In this document: positions 25,884-35,091 of the stretch, piece by piece
Position numbering within the stretch: the first letter of the stretch is position 1
How the letters are laid out: every line of letters begins with the position of its first letter
NCBI RefSeq assembly: GCF_901447495.1
Contig: NZ_CABDWS010000003.1
Span: forward strand, 1-64,000
DNA: 64,000 nt
Direction of reading: 5' to 3'
Source: Haloimpatiens lingqiaonensis
GTDB lineage: Bacteria > Bacillota > Clostridia > Clostridiales > Clostridiaceae
Notes under the pieces: model-generated
The model's input: the letters and a program-made list of their open reading frames with translations, nothing else
What the model was told of the DNA's origin: nothing
The model's database searches: none
Position numbers and translations under genes: made by a program

Positions 25884-28220
25884 CTATTTGGAATCCCAAA
25901 ACTCCTTTAATGATTTTATAATATCCTCCTGATTACTTTTGAATTTAGCATGCCAATGCTTAGGAAATAAGCTTTTATAGGCACCTGTGCCGAATCTAGT
26001 ATCTATTAAGAGTACAGCACCCTTATCAGTTTCCTTTCTTATTACTCTTCCTGATGCTTGCATAACTTTATTCATTCCTGGATATATATATGAATATTGA
26101 AACCCTTTTGAATTTTTTTCATCATAGTAATTTCTTATTAAATCTCTTTCTACACAAATTTGAGGCATGCCAACTCCTACTACCACTGCTCCTATTAGTT
26201 TGTCTCCAGTTAAATCTATTCCTTCTCCAAACATTCCTCCCATTACAACAAACCCTACTAAAGTCTCATCCTTCCCTTCAGTAAAATTCCCCAAAAACTT
26301 CTCTTTTTCTTCCTCTTCCATGCTATATTCTTGCTTTATGCATTGAACTTCCAAATTTAAATCCATAAACTTTTGGTATAGTATTTCCATGTATTCGTAG
26401 GAAGGCGCAAAAATTAAATAATTTCCTTTTTTAGATTTAATCACTTGGTATATATCCTGTACTACTTGGTCATATGTAAATTTTCTTTGAGAATATTTAG
26501 TTGAAATTTTATTATCTATTATTAAACATAAATTTTTCTCTGGAAAGGGAGATTTAAGCCTTAATTTATAACTTTCCCCATCACCATTAAGTACATTCAT
26601 ATAATAATCCATTGGAGCTAAGGTGGCAGAAAAAAATATAGTGGATTTAACTACTTTGCCAAAGGATTCTATAAATTTAGATGGATCTAAACAAAATAAC
26701 TTCAATACAATATCATCCTTTTGCTTTTTAAAATAGCTTACATACTGTTCTCCATACCATTCGCAAACCTTACAAAATCTATTTACATTAAAATACACCT
26801 CTAAAAGCTCATCTTTAAATTCCCAATCCTCCTCCCTACTGAGCCATTTATCACATATGTTTAAAAACTTCCTAGTTAAAGAATGAATACCTTCTGGTAG
26901 ACTTTTATTTATATAATATTCTCCCTCTATCTCTTTTTTATTTTTAAGAAAAAATGAGTTTATTTTATTTAAATTTTTATATAAATCTGGTATTTTTTCT
27001 TTTACTATTTTTTTTAAATTCATCATATCCCTTTTACTCAATTCAGCAGAATACATTTCTCTGCTTCTATCTACTAGGTTATGCGCTTCATCTACTAAAA
27101 TTACATAGTCATTATACGAATCAAAAAATCTTCTCAAATAAACTCTAGGATCAAACACATAATTATAATCACAAATTATACAATCAGCCCAATTGCATAA
27201 ATCAAGAGAAAACTCAAAAGGACATACTTGGTATTTTTCAGCATATATTTTAATTTTCTCATCATTTATTAAATTTTCCTTTTGAAAAATTTCTTCTAAG
27301 GCATCTGCCACTCTATCATAATGCCCTTTAGCATAGGGACATACATCGGGATCACAATTTTTATCTTTAAAGCATATCTTTTCTTTAGAAGTTAATGAAA
27401 CCGTCTTTATTTTAAGACCATGCTCCAGCATATAATCCATAGTATTTTCAGCAGCTATCTTACCCATATTTTTAGCTGTTAAATAAAATATCTTGGAACA
27501 AATCCCCTCTCCCATGCCCTTTATACTAGGAAATAAGGTAGCCAAGGTTTTTCCTGTACCTGTTGGTGCCTCAGCAAATAGCTTTTTACCCTTTTGTAAA
27601 GTTTTATATACCCCTATAGCAAATTCCCTCTGACCCTTTCTATAATTACCAAATGGGAATTTAAAATCCCTTATGGAATTATCTCTAACGCTTTCCCAAT
27701 CTTGCCTCATTTTTGCATATTTTAAATATCTATTTAGCATTTCATGAAAAAAATCTTTTAACTCTTCAAAAGAAAATTCCTTTATAAATGTCTTTATATC
27801 CTCATCTATAAAAGAATAATATGTAAGTTGAATCTTTAAACTGCTTAGAGAATTTTCATCAGCGTATATAAACCCATAACACTTAGCCTGAGCCCAATGA
27901 GCTAAATTATAATCTTCATATATTTCATCTATGGGTCTTGTAGTAGTTTTTATTTCATCTATTATAACTTCATTTTCTAAAATTATTACACCATCTGCTC
28001 TTCCACTTATCTCTATTTTTATACCATCTATATCCGAAGTATGGCATAAATAAAATTCTTTGTTATAATTTTCTCCGCCCTTTTTCTGAATTTTTTGATG
28101 AATTTTTATTGCATCTAAATTTCTAGACGCTCCTTTAAAACTAGATACCAAATCCCCTGTTCTATATAAAAATTCTACCAAATCTCTTACTGAAACTTTT
28201 ATTATATCACTACCAGCCAT
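25884..28220 (-). CDS. DinG/XPD-type superfamily 2 DNA helicase with nuclease-like N-terminus
   Basis: 778 residues from the ATG at 28220 (MAGSDIIKVS), nine bases after GGAGG; a further ATG at 28238 overlaps that site. The first 200 residues look PD-(D/E)XK-like (ISGRADGVI, VIIDEIKTTT). Then come Walker A EAPTGTGKT (about 217-225), cysteines of an XPD-type Fe-S cluster (CFKDKNCDPDVCPY and CNWADC), VDEAHN, and ASGRVIRKETDKG (motif VI). It is a likely 5'-3' helicase for DNA repair. Alternative name: CRISPR-Cas4-like DinG; no CRISPR is present. Confidence 0.9.
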   Translation of the reverse strand: MAGSDIIKVSVRDLVEFLYRTGDLVSSFKGASRNLDAIKIHQKIQKKGGENYNKEFYLCHTSDIDGIKIEISGRADGVIILENEVIIDEIKTTTRPIDEIYEDYNLAHWAQAKCYGFIYADENSLSSLKIQLTYYSFIDEDIKTFIKEFSFEELKDFFHEMLNRYLKYAKMRQDWESVRDNSIRDFKFPFGNYRKGQREFAIGVYKTLQKGKKLFAEAPTGTGKTLATLFPSIKGMGEGICSKIFYLTAKNMGKIAAENTMDYMLEHGLKIKTVSLTSKEKICFKDKNCDPDVCPYAKGHYDRVADALEEIFQKENLINDEKIKIYAEKYQVCPFEFSLDLCNWADCIICDYNYVFDPRVYLRRFFDSYNDYVILVDEAHNLVDRSREMYSAELSKRDMMNLKKIVKEKIPDLYKNLNKINSFFLKNKKEIEGEYYINKSLPEGIHSLTRKFLNICDKWLSREEDWEFKDELLEVYFNVNRFCKVCEWYGEQYVSYFKKQKDDIVLKLFCLDPSKFIESFGKVVKSTIFFSATLAPMDYYMNVLNGDGESYKLRLKSPFPEKNLCLIIDNKISTKYSQRKFTYDQVVQDIYQVIKSKKGNYLIFAPSYEYMEILYQKFMDLNLEVQCIKQEYSMEEEEKEKFLGNFTEGKDETLVGFVVMGGMFGEGIDLTGDKLIGAVVVGVGMPQICVERDLIRNYYDEKNSKGFQYSYIYPGMNKVMQASGRVIRKETDKGAVLLIDTRFGTGAYKSLFPKHWHAKFKSNQEDIIKSLKEFWDSK

Positions 28221-28253
28221 GTAATAATTCCTCCACATTTAAAATATAAGCAA

Positions 28254-28297
28254 AATATAAAAAGCGGTAAGTACTACTTAAACCCGCATTTTATATT
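28254..28297 (-). terminator. Terminator after the small membrane gene of the cob cluster
   Basis: On the minus strand AATATAAAATGCGG pairs with CCGCTTTTTATATT across a loop of about 16 bases and ends in TTTTTATATTTT. It lies just before the helicase start and closes the cob-containing transcript. Confidence 0.65.
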
Positions 28298-28325
28298 CTT
28301 TATCCTTATTTAATTAAATTAAAAT

Positions 28326-28538
28326 CTATTTTTTAGCAAAATAATATACTATTGCTATTATGAGAATAGCTATTAAAAAAGGTACTCCCAATACAAATTT
28401 AAACACTGCAGAAATTATAGCTATAGTTATACCAATTACAAATACCACCACAGCTATTGGTAAAACTATAGCCCCCAATATAGCGGCCACAAGTAATAAT
28501 ACTATTAAAGTTAAAATTATACCTACTAATACCCACAT
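28326..28538 (-). CDS. Small hydrophobic membrane protein
   Basis: 70 residues from the ATG at 28538, preceded by GGGGGG; the longer frame overlaps the SDR gene. Nearly the whole chain is Ile/Leu/Val, forming two or three membrane helices, ending in AKK. No family recognised. It follows the SDR gene by 55 bases and ends the cob cluster transcript. Confidence 0.55.
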   Translation of the reverse strand: MWVLVGIILTLIVLLLVAAILGAIVLPIAVVVFVIGITIAIISAVFKFVLGVPFLIAILIIAIVYYFAKK

Positions 28539-28593
28539 AAATAATCCCCCCTTAAGCTTTTCTAAATATATTTTACCACTTTTTTCATATATT

Positions 28594-29334
28594 TTATAGA
28601 AAGCCTCCATCTACCGTTATTATTTGTCCCGTTATATATCTTGAAGATTCATCACATAAAAATCCAACTACTTCTCCTATGTCTTCTCCTTGACCCATTC
28701 TCATCATAGGTATTTCTTCAATCAAAGCTTCCTTTTCCTCAATAGAAAAACATTTATTCATTTGGGTATCTATAACTCCTGGCGACACAGCATTAACTCT
28801 AATGCCCGATGGTGCTAATTCCTTTGCTAAAGCCTTTGTAAAAGAGTTTACCGCTCCCTTGGATGCTGAATATATAACTTCGCAAGAAGCCCCTGCATTG
28901 CCCCATATGGATGAAATATTCACAATGGTACCTTGCTTTCTACTTATCATATGCTCCACCACTGCATGACAACAGTTAAATACTCCCTTAAAGTTTACAT
29001 TCATTATTTCATCAAACTCTTCCTCTGTTAAATCCATGAACAAGCCTACTTTTGATATACCTGCATTGTTAACCAATATATCTAATTTAGAAAATCTTTT
29101 TATTATATCTTCAATCATATTTTTGCAAAATGAATAGCTACTCACGTCACCCTTATATAAAAAACCTCTTCCACCATTTTCATTAATCAATTCTATTGTT
29201 TTTTCTGCTCCCTCTTGGTCTTTTTTATAATTTACTATAACATTTGCCCCTCTTTTAGCAAGTTCTATAGCAATACTTCTACCTATGCCTCTAGAAGCTC
29301 CTGTAACTAATGCTATTTTACCACCTAAACTCAC
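28594..29334 (-). CDS. Short-chain dehydrogenase/reductase (FabG- or YmfI-like)
   Basis: 246 residues from a GTG start with GGGAG upstream. Rossmann motif TGASRGIG (about 11-18), NNAG, the catalytic SSIWG...YSASK triad region and the C-terminal ITVDGGFL are all present. The tract SIWGNAGASCEVIYSASKG is typical of YmfI, the EF-P 5-aminopentanone reductase, more than of fatty-acid FabG, so that role is a good candidate. It starts 25 bases after cobO, so it is co-transcribed with cobalamin genes for no obvious reason. Confidence 0.85.
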   Translation of the reverse strand: MSLGGKIALVTGASRGIGRSIAIELAKRGANVIVNYKKDQEGAEKTIELINENGGRGFLYKGDVSSYSFCKNMIEDIIKRFSKLDILVNNAGISKVGLFMDLTEEEFDEIMNVNFKGVFNCCHAVVEHMISRKQGTIVNISSIWGNAGASCEVIYSASKGAVNSFTKALAKELAPSGIRVNAVSPGVIDTQMNKCFSIEEKEALIEEIPMMRMGQGEDIGEVVGFLCDESSRYITGQIITVDGGFL

Positions 29335-29359
29335 TTTATCAGCTCCCTTTTTTTCTAAA

Positions 29360-29875
29360 TCATTTATCTATGCCGTCTCTAGAAAGTACTCCTTGGGTAT
29401 AATAATGTTTTATTTCTTTCATTTCCGTAACTAAATCTGCCATTTCTATAATTTCTTTTGGTGCATATCTACCTGTTATAACTACTTCTATTTGATCATT
29501 TCTATTTTTTATTGCATCTATTACATCCTTTAAGTCAATTAGTTTATAGTAAAATGCTATGGTTATTTCATCTAATATAACCACGGAATATTCTTTGGAA
29601 TTAAGAATATGCTTGCATTTTTCCCAAGCATTTTTTGCAGCTAGTATGTCCTCTTCCTCTGGATCTCTATTTATAAAACAATCCCTACCCAGCTGCTCTA
29701 TAGTTATATTGGGTATGTATTCTACTACCTTGCACTCATTATATTTCATTCCCTTTATAAATTGTCCTATATAAACTTTTTTTCCAGCCATAGCTGCTCT
29801 AACTGCAAGCCCTATAGCCGCTGTAGTTTTGCCCTTGCCATTTCCTGTATATACATGAACATATGAATTTTTCAT
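29360..29875 (-). CDS. cobO: Cob(I)yrinic acid a,c-diamide adenosyltransferase
   Basis: 171 residues from the ATG at 29875; AGGGGTG lies six bases upstream and an in-frame GTG falls inside that site. The P-loop TGNGKGKTT (10-18) and VVILDEI match the CobA/CobO/BtuR family, which adds the 5'-deoxyadenosyl group to corrinoids. It belongs to the same minus-strand cluster as cobS, cobU, cobC and cobT, so it completes the route from corrinoid to adenosylcobalamin. Confidence 0.93.
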   Translation of the reverse strand: MKNSYVHVYTGNGKGKTTAAIGLAVRAAMAGKKVYIGQFIKGMKYNECKVVEYIPNITIEQLGRDCFINRDPEEEDILAAKNAWEKCKHILNSKEYSVVILDEITIAFYYKLIDLKDVIDAIKNRNDQIEVVITGRYAPKEIIEMADLVTEMKEIKHYYTQGVLSRDGIDK

Positions 29876-29941
29876 TAAAAACACCCCTAGTATAATAAGT
29901 TTATAGCAGTTAATTATCTGCTTTTAATAATTATAACTCAG

Positions 29942-30706
29942 CTAAAAAGTAATAGCAGACATAATTATTAAAGTGACTATTTCCACAGCTTCACTGGTAA
30001 AACCTAAAGTATCTCCAGTATGTCCCCCTATATAATGTTTACAAAACATATTTATCAATAAAGTTAAAAATATATCCACTATAGCAATTATTAAAAAGTT
30101 TAATGCTCCTACTATAGGCAATATTATAAGGGCTCCTATTAAAGAGGATATTATTACCCCCTTAATATCTACATTCCCTATGAACACATTGCCAGAACCA
30201 GTTTTTTTTGCAGTATTTCCTATATAGCATATGATTACTACGCAACACTTTGCCATTACAGGCACTGCTATTATCCATAAACTAAAACCACCAGAAATTA
30301 AATTTGATATCCCCGCATACTTCAAAATAAAATTACAAATTATGGCTATACATGAATAAGTTCCAATTCTGCTGTCCTTCATTATCTCTATTATTTTTTC
30401 TCTCCCACCTTTAAAGGAAAAAAATCCATCAAACACATCTCCCCATCCATCTACATGAAGAGCACCTGTTATGAGAAGTGCTGCTATTATTGCAAAAACT
30501 GCAACTATATTTACAGGTAAAATTCTACTTAAAGCATATACCGCTATCCATTGAACCTCACCAATTATAACTCCAATTACAGGGAAAAATATAATTCCCC
30601 TTTTAAAATTCTCCATTTCACAAGGCAAGCTTTTATTTATAGGTATTCTAGTTAAAAACTGTACAAAAAGTAAAAAGTTATTAAAAAATTCTTTCACTGC
30701 ACTCAT
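29942..30706 (-). CDS. cobS: Adenosylcobinamide-GDP ribazoletransferase (cobalamin synthase)
   Basis: About 254 residues of integral membrane protein with FLTRIPI, GALHVDGWGDVFDGFF, KDSRIGTYS and GGHTGDTLG, the conserved Mg-binding and substrate motifs of CobS. It joins adenosylcobinamide-GDP with alpha-ribazole. The start is uncertain: GGAG abuts the ATG at 30706, while a GTG at 30697 has ideal nine-base spacing and may be the true start. It lies between cobU and cobO. Confidence 0.93.
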   Translation of the reverse strand: MSAVKEFFNNFLLFVQFLTRIPINKSLPCEMENFKRGIIFFPVIGVIIGEVQWIAVYALSRILPVNIVAVFAIIAALLITGALHVDGWGDVFDGFFSFKGGREKIIEIMKDSRIGTYSCIAIICNFILKYAGISNLISGGFSLWIIAVPVMAKCCVVIICYIGNTAKKTGSGNVFIGNVDIKGVIISSLIGALIILPIVGALNFLIIAIVDIFLTLLINMFCKHYIGGHTGDTLGFTSEAVEIVTLIIMSAITF

Positions 30707-30710
30707 CTCC

Positions 30711-30797
30711 AATTACTTTAGTTTTAAAAAATCTCTAGTGAATTCCCTACTAACGCTGCATTCGTTACATTAGTATTTTATAATTACTTTAGTTTTA
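30711..30797. repeat. Pair of 16-base direct repeats flanking the cobU-cobS gap
   Basis: AATTACTTTAGTTTTA occurs at 30711-30726 and again at 30782-30797, where it forms the last codons of cobU. The 55 bases between hold no feature. It looks like a small tandem duplication that copied the end of cobU. Confidence 0.7.
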
Positions 30798-31332
30798 GCG
30801 GTAATCCACAAGCTGTAAAATAAACTTCAGTGCTTTTTTTAGCTATAAATTGATTGGTAAATCCTGCAATATCTCTAAAAATCCTGCTCAATTTATATTC
30901 TGGCACCAATCCACTTCCCACTTCATTAGTTACCATAACTAGATTTATATTCTTTTCCTTTGCTTTATTTATAAACTTATTAAACTGATCTTTTATATAT
31001 ATTAATAACTCATCCACTTCTTCCATAGACATATTGTCAAAGTCTTTATTTTCCTCAAACATCAAATTAGTTATCATAACCGTAACACAATCTAGCATTA
31101 TGTTTTTATGGCTACATTTTTCTACAACCTTGTCTAAATCCTTAAATCCCTCATAGGTTTCCCATTTTGCATTTCTACTTTCCCTATGTTTTTTTATTCT
31201 GTCTTTCATTTCCCCATCTGTAACTATAGCAGTAGCTATATAAAGTACATCATCTGTATCCTTTAACAAATTTTCTGCAAAGCTACTTTTACCACTTCTA
31301 CTTCCACCAGTAACTAAAACCACTTTACTCAC
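30784..31332 (-). CDS. cobU: Adenosylcobinamide kinase / guanylyltransferase
   Basis: 182 residues from a GTG start nine bases after AGGGGAG. P-loop TGGSRSGKSSFAE at the N-terminus, HRESRNAKWETYE (with the GMP-accepting histidine), LDCVT and VTNEVGSGLVPE are the CobU motifs. It phosphorylates adenosylcobinamide and transfers GMP to it, making the substrate of CobS. The C-terminal codons carry a sequence duplicated downstream. Confidence 0.95.
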   Translation of the reverse strand: MSKVVLVTGGSRSGKSSFAENLLKDTDDVLYIATAIVTDGEMKDRIKKHRESRNAKWETYEGFKDLDKVVEKCSHKNIMLDCVTVMITNLMFEENKDFDNMSMEEVDELLIYIKDQFNKFINKAKEKNINLVMVTNEVGSGLVPEYKLSRIFRDIAGFTNQFIAKKSTEVYFTACGLPLKLK

Positions 31333-31482
31333 TTTAAAAATCTCCCCTTCCTATATGCTATAATTCTAGTACTAAATCATTTCTCACATAATCACTAATA
31401 TAGTAACTGAATTTTCCCTACAAAAGCTTCAAAATATTTTCTACTCAATTTTAAATTGTACTTCTTCTATTCCACTAGCAAA

Positions 31483-32082
31483 CTAGTCAACTAATAAAGC
31501 GTGTGTTATAGAATCCAAATAAAGATTTCCATATTCATATTTAATTAAAACTCTATCTCCATTTGAACAAGCAAACTTCCAAAATAAATCTATATTTCCA
31601 TCCATTACATAGCATAAAATACCTTTAATAACTCCTGAATGAGTTACAATAAGTACATTATCACAGTTCATTTTTTTTAATTCATCCATAAAATCAGAAA
31701 CTCTTTTGTACATTTCCACATAAGTTTCTCCATTTGGCGGTCTAAAGTTTTTCCAATCCTTTGACCATACTTGGCACTCCTTTGGATACCTTTTAGAAAT
31801 CTCTTCAAAGGTTTTCCCCTCAAAATCTCCAAAATTAGTTTCCTTCAATCTATCATCCTTGATTATCTCCATTGGATTTTCTCTTAATATAATTTTTGCT
31901 GTTTCATGTGCCCTTTTTGTATCACTTATATAAACCTTATCTATATTTACCTTTTTAAAAAAATTTGCCAAAGTTTCTATTTGGGCAATTCCCCTTGCAT
32001 TTAACCCTACATCCATACTACCGTAATAAGTTCCCTTTGCATTTTCACCTGTTTCCCCATGCCGAACTAAGTATATATTCAT
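31483..32082 (-). CDS. cobC: Alpha-ribazole phosphatase (histidine phosphatase family)
   Basis: 199 residues from the ATG at 32082; an ATG six codons upstream is possible because the ribosome site is ambiguous. LVRHGET carries the catalytic histidine, and VTHSGVIKGI carries the second one. This is the phosphoglycerate-mutase-like fold. The general family has many substrates; placement between cobT and cobU supports alpha-ribazole-5'-phosphate dephosphorylation. The 31333-31482 gap shows nothing. Confidence 0.85.
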   Translation of the reverse strand: MNIYLVRHGETGENAKGTYYGSMDVGLNARGIAQIETLANFFKKVNIDKVYISDTKRAHETAKIILRENPMEIIKDDRLKETNFGDFEGKTFEEISKRYPKECQVWSKDWKNFRPPNGETYVEMYKRVSDFMDELKKMNCDNVLIVTHSGVIKGILCYVMDGNIDLFWKFACSNGDRVLIKYEYGNLYLDSITHALLVD

Positions 32083-32164
32083 TTCCTTGTAAAACCTCAT
32101 CTCTTTTTAAATCTTCAGCAATTATAATAGTTCTTACTTTTTCACTTTACCTCTTCCCTTGTGT

Positions 32165-33238
32165 TTATTTTTCTCTTATATCTATATATTCATTAACATC
32201 TAAAGAAGCATCCTCAAAGGTTCCCATGTTTTCCATAGTATAAATAGCAGCTTCAATTATGTTAAAAGCTAATGGACATCCAGATCCTTCACCTAATCTC
32301 ATTTTCAAATTAAGCAGAGGCTCTACACCTATTTCTTTTAACATGTGTATAGCAGCAGGTTCCGCTGATAAATGTGATGAGAATATATAATTTTTGCACA
32401 GAGGTTTTAACCTACAAGCACATAGTGCTGCTGCTGACGCTATAAATCCATCTATAACAATAGGTACTCTATTTTTTGCTGCTGCTAAAAAACATCCACA
32501 GAGCCCTGCTATATCATATCCTCCAACTTTAGATAATACATCTATTACATCATTTTTATCTGGCTTATTTACTTCTATAGCTTTTTTTATAGCTTCTCTC
32601 TTACACATTAATTGTGTGTCTGTTATTCCAGAACCCTTACCTGCAGTTATTTCAGGTTCTAAATCGCAAAGCACGCTCAAAACCGCTGCACTGGTAGTAG
32701 TATTTCCCACTCCCATTTCCCCTGTACCAAATAAATTTACTCCTTGTTCTACTAGGTTATCTACCATTTCTATACCTATTTCTACAGCTCTTATAGCTTG
32801 TTCTCTTGTCATGGCCGGTTCCTTAGCCATATTTTTTGTGCCATAAGAAATTTTTTTATCTATTATTAAATTATTATGGAAATCGCAATTTACACCTATA
32901 TCCACTACAGTCATGTCTGTGTTGGTAAATTTAGAAAGAACATGCACTCCTGTTATATCCCTCGTAAAATTATTTGTAACTATACTAGTTATCTTTTGAG
33001 AGTTATTGCTTACGTTTTCCTCTACAACTCCATTATCTGAACACATTATTATTATATTTTTATTTTTTATCTTAGGAAAAACTTCTCCCGTAATACCTGC
33101 CATTTGAGCAGCTATTTCCTCAAGTCTTCCCAAACTGCCAATAGGTTTAGTTAAATTATCTATTCTATTCCATGCTTTTTTTATTGCATCTTCATTTAAA
33201 GGCTTAATTTCTTTTAATGTACTTTCTAATAATGACAT
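32165..33238 (-). CDS. cobT: Nicotinate-nucleotide-dimethylbenzimidazole phosphoribosyltransferase
   Basis: 357 residues. LTKPIGSLGRLE, GTGEMGVGNTT, GKGSGI and the C-terminal MRLGEGSGC with the catalytic glutamate are the CobT signatures. It activates the lower-ligand base as alpha-ribazole phosphate. First gene of the cluster; GGGGGAA is upstream. I see no cobalamin riboswitch in the 187 bases before it. Confidence 0.95.
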   Translation of the reverse strand: MSLLESTLKEIKPLNEDAIKKAWNRIDNLTKPIGSLGRLEEIAAQMAGITGEVFPKIKNKNIIIMCSDNGVVEENVSNNSQKITSIVTNNFTRDITGVHVLSKFTNTDMTVVDIGVNCDFHNNLIIDKKISYGTKNMAKEPAMTREQAIRAVEIGIEMVDNLVEQGVNLFGTGEMGVGNTTTSAAVLSVLCDLEPEITAGKGSGITDTQLMCKREAIKKAIEVNKPDKNDVIDVLSKVGGYDIAGLCGCFLAAAKNRVPIVIDGFIASAAALCACRLKPLCKNYIFSSHLSAEPAAIHMLKEIGVEPLLNLKMRLGEGSGCPLAFNIIEAAIYTMENMGTFEDASLDVNEYIDIREK

Positions 33239-33374
33239 GCTTATTCCCCCATCCTTATGAGCCTTTTTAGTTTTAAATTCCTATGTATTTATAATAAATT
33301 ACATAATAATACTAACATATTTCTTTTATTTCAGTAAGTAGTTCGTAAATTTTAATTCTAATATTAAAAATAAA

Positions 33375-33409
33375 AAAAACAAGGCCTTACCTTTTCAAGT
33401 ACAGCCTTG
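33375..33409 (-). terminator. Terminator of trmB
   Basis: On the minus strand CAAGGCTGTACTTG and the return arm GCCTTG form a stem followed by eight T residues. It ends the trmB transcript before cobT. Confidence 0.8.
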
Positions 33410-33425
33410 CATATATAACTTTTAT

Positions 33426-34061
33426 TTAATTTAATTCAGCTATTAAAAACTTTATCTTTATTCCCATTTGTACGAATTTAGTTTCATATTCAGTGGCTAT
33501 ATTATCTTTAAAATCTTCACTGTGCAAATCTCTAGTTAAATATTTAAAACTAAATCCACTTTCTTTAAAATACTCTAAAGATTCCTCAAACAATTCATCA
33601 TCGTCAGTTTTAAACCATATTTGGCATCCTTTTTCTATGAACTGCTTGTAGTATTCCAAAAATTTTGTATGGGTAAGCCTTCTTTTTTTATGTCTTTCTT
33701 TAGGCCATGGGTTACAAAAGTTTATAAATATCCTTTTAACCTCACCCTTTTGAAATACATCAGATATACCCATTATATTCATAGCTGTTATTCTTACATT
33801 TCCAATTTCCTCTTCTTGAAGCCTTTTAAGCACATATATTAAAACTTCATCTTTAAGATCCACCGCTACAAAATTTTTATCTGGATATTTTGTGGCTGCT
33901 TTAGATATAAATCCACCTCTTCCACATCCTAATTCTAAATATATGTCATTATTATTTTTAAATTCTTCATGCCATTTTCCTTTTAATTCTTTAGCATCCG
34001 GAATAAACAATTCACTTTTTTCTAGTTCGGGCCTTGCCCACCATTTTTTCCTTAATCTCAT
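33426..34061 (-). CDS. trmB: tRNA (guanine-N7-)-methyltransferase
   Basis: 211 residues with AGGAGG five bases before the [13 protein letters not shown] binds [19 protein letters not shown] is the TrmB active-site stretch, and [14 protein letters not shown] and ATEYETKF follow. It methylates G46 of tRNAs. Single gene with its own promoter and terminator. Confidence 0.96.
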   Translation of the reverse strand: MRLRKKWWARPELEKSELFIPDAKELKGKWHEEFKNNNDIYLELGCGRGGFISKAATKYPDKNFVAVDLKDEVLIYVLKRLQEEEIGNVRITAMNIMGISDVFQKGEVKRIFINFCNPWPKERHKKRRLTHTKFLEYYKQFIEKGCQIWFKTDDDELFEESLEYFKESGFSFKYLTRDLHSEDFKDNIATEYETKFVQMGIKIKFLIAELN

Positions 34062-34094
34062 ATTTTCCTCCTATATACGTAACATTCGCTTATC

Positions 34095-34124
34095 ATTTTA
34101 ACATACAAAAGTTATAGAAAACAA
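34095..34124 (-). promoter_or_regulatory. Promoter of trmB
   Basis: Minus-strand TTGTTT (34119-34124), 18-base spacer, TAAAAT (34095-34100), with TGT before the -10. Position is 34 bases before the start codon. Confidence 0.55.
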
Positions 34125-34162
34125 TAATAATCCAAAATAAGAAACTGCAAATCAAGCTACAA

Positions 34163-34834
34163 CTAAATTAAACTTGCTATTTTAAAGAATAAGCTTGCTA
34201 TAGCCATGGATGGTCTATGTACTATGAAAGAAATTATAGATGTTCCAAAACCTGGCAATGGCACTATTAATAAAACTAATATAACCATTTGATATCCATA
34301 AATTACATCCGAAAACTTATAGAAAAATTTAGGAAATAAATCTCTTAAAACATGGAAGCCATCTAAGCTTGGTATAGGTAATAAGTTAAATAAAAACAAC
34401 ATTGCATTTATGGTAACCACACTTTGAATTATGTATAGTATTAAAAACATTATGTTATTAATTTTAATTCCATAATCCCCTACAAAAATATGATTTGCAA
34501 TAATTCCATAAATCAAAGCAAAAATAAAGGCTGTTATAAGATTTGATAATGGTCCTGCTACGGACACCTTTAAATCATCTTTATAATAGTTTTTGAAAGC
34601 TCTAGGATTAGTTTCTACTGGTCTTGCCCATCCAAACCCAAATATTAATATCATAACAAAGCCTATTGGATCTATATGAGTAATAGGATTCAATGTGAGC
34701 CTTCCTTGAAATCTAGGCGTCTTATCACCTAATTTATCCGCCATTTTAGCATGAGCATATTCATGCACTGTAAATGCTATCAATATAGCCGGAATAAATA
34801 ATATCTTTTGTAATATATATTCTTTACTGAACAA
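34163..34834 (-). CDS. Site-2 protease family membrane metallopeptidase (M50)
   Basis: 223 residues from a TTG start seven bases after GGGGAG. HEYAH is the zinc-binding HExxH motif in an N-terminal membrane helix, NPITHIDP and NLLPIPSLDG supply the conserved NPxxxxD-like and third-ligand regions. Four to five hydrophobic segments are visible. It is the short M50 type without PDZ domain; the substrate is unknown. Flanked by a repeat element upstream. Confidence 0.88.
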   Translation of the reverse strand: MFSKEYILQKILFIPAILIAFTVHEYAHAKMADKLGDKTPRFQGRLTLNPITHIDPIGFVMILIFGFGWARPVETNPRAFKNYYKDDLKVSVAGPLSNLITAFIFALIYGIIANHIFVGDYGIKINNIMFLILYIIQSVVTINAMLFLFNLLPIPSLDGFHVLRDLFPKFFYKFSDVIYGYQMVILVLLIVPLPGFGTSIISFIVHRPSMAIASLFFKIASLI

Positions 34835-34868
34835 AATTTTCTCCCCCCAACTGTTAATAGTTAATAAT

Positions 34869-35070
34869 TCAACTTTTGCAGTTATAAAACTAAAAATTTG
34901 CAGGCAATTACTGCTTAGTTAGGTACTAAGTGCTAGGTACTAGGTTATAAAATTTGCAGGTAAGTAGTACTCATTACTTATTACCTCTTACTTTTTACTT
35001 CTTACTTCTTACTTCTTACTTCTTACCTTGCATAGTGTAGAACTTAAAATTTATATGCGAAAGTTGAGTT
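34869..35070. repeat. Intergenic repeat element with inverted ends and a heptamer array
   Basis: Starts CAACTTTTGCAGTTATAAA, ends TTTATATGCGAAAGTTGAG; the ends are inverted repeats. Inside are two copies of AATTTGCAGG, a GCTAGGTACTAGG stretch, and four to five tandem ACTTCTT-type heptamers at about 34996-35026. No gene. Longest copy of the family seen at 25680-25749 and 60549 onward. Confidence 0.7.
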
Positions 35071-35091
35071 ATTTAATTTATTTATTTTAAT

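Noticed and set aside
25884-28220. Cas-type helicase (Cas3 or CasDinG)
   Set aside because: No CRISPR array or other cas gene nearby; Fe-S cysteines and motif VI fit chromosomal DinG/XPD helicases.
28594-29334. FabG of fatty acid synthesis
   Set aside because: No fab genes around it, and the active-site tract looks more like YmfI.
33239-33425. Possible cobalamin riboswitch before cobT
   Set aside because: No B12-box-like sequence on the minus strand; the region holds the trmB terminator.
34981-35030. Short tandem repeats resembling a CRISPR array
   Set aside because: Units are 7 bases with no unique spacers, and no cas genes are present.
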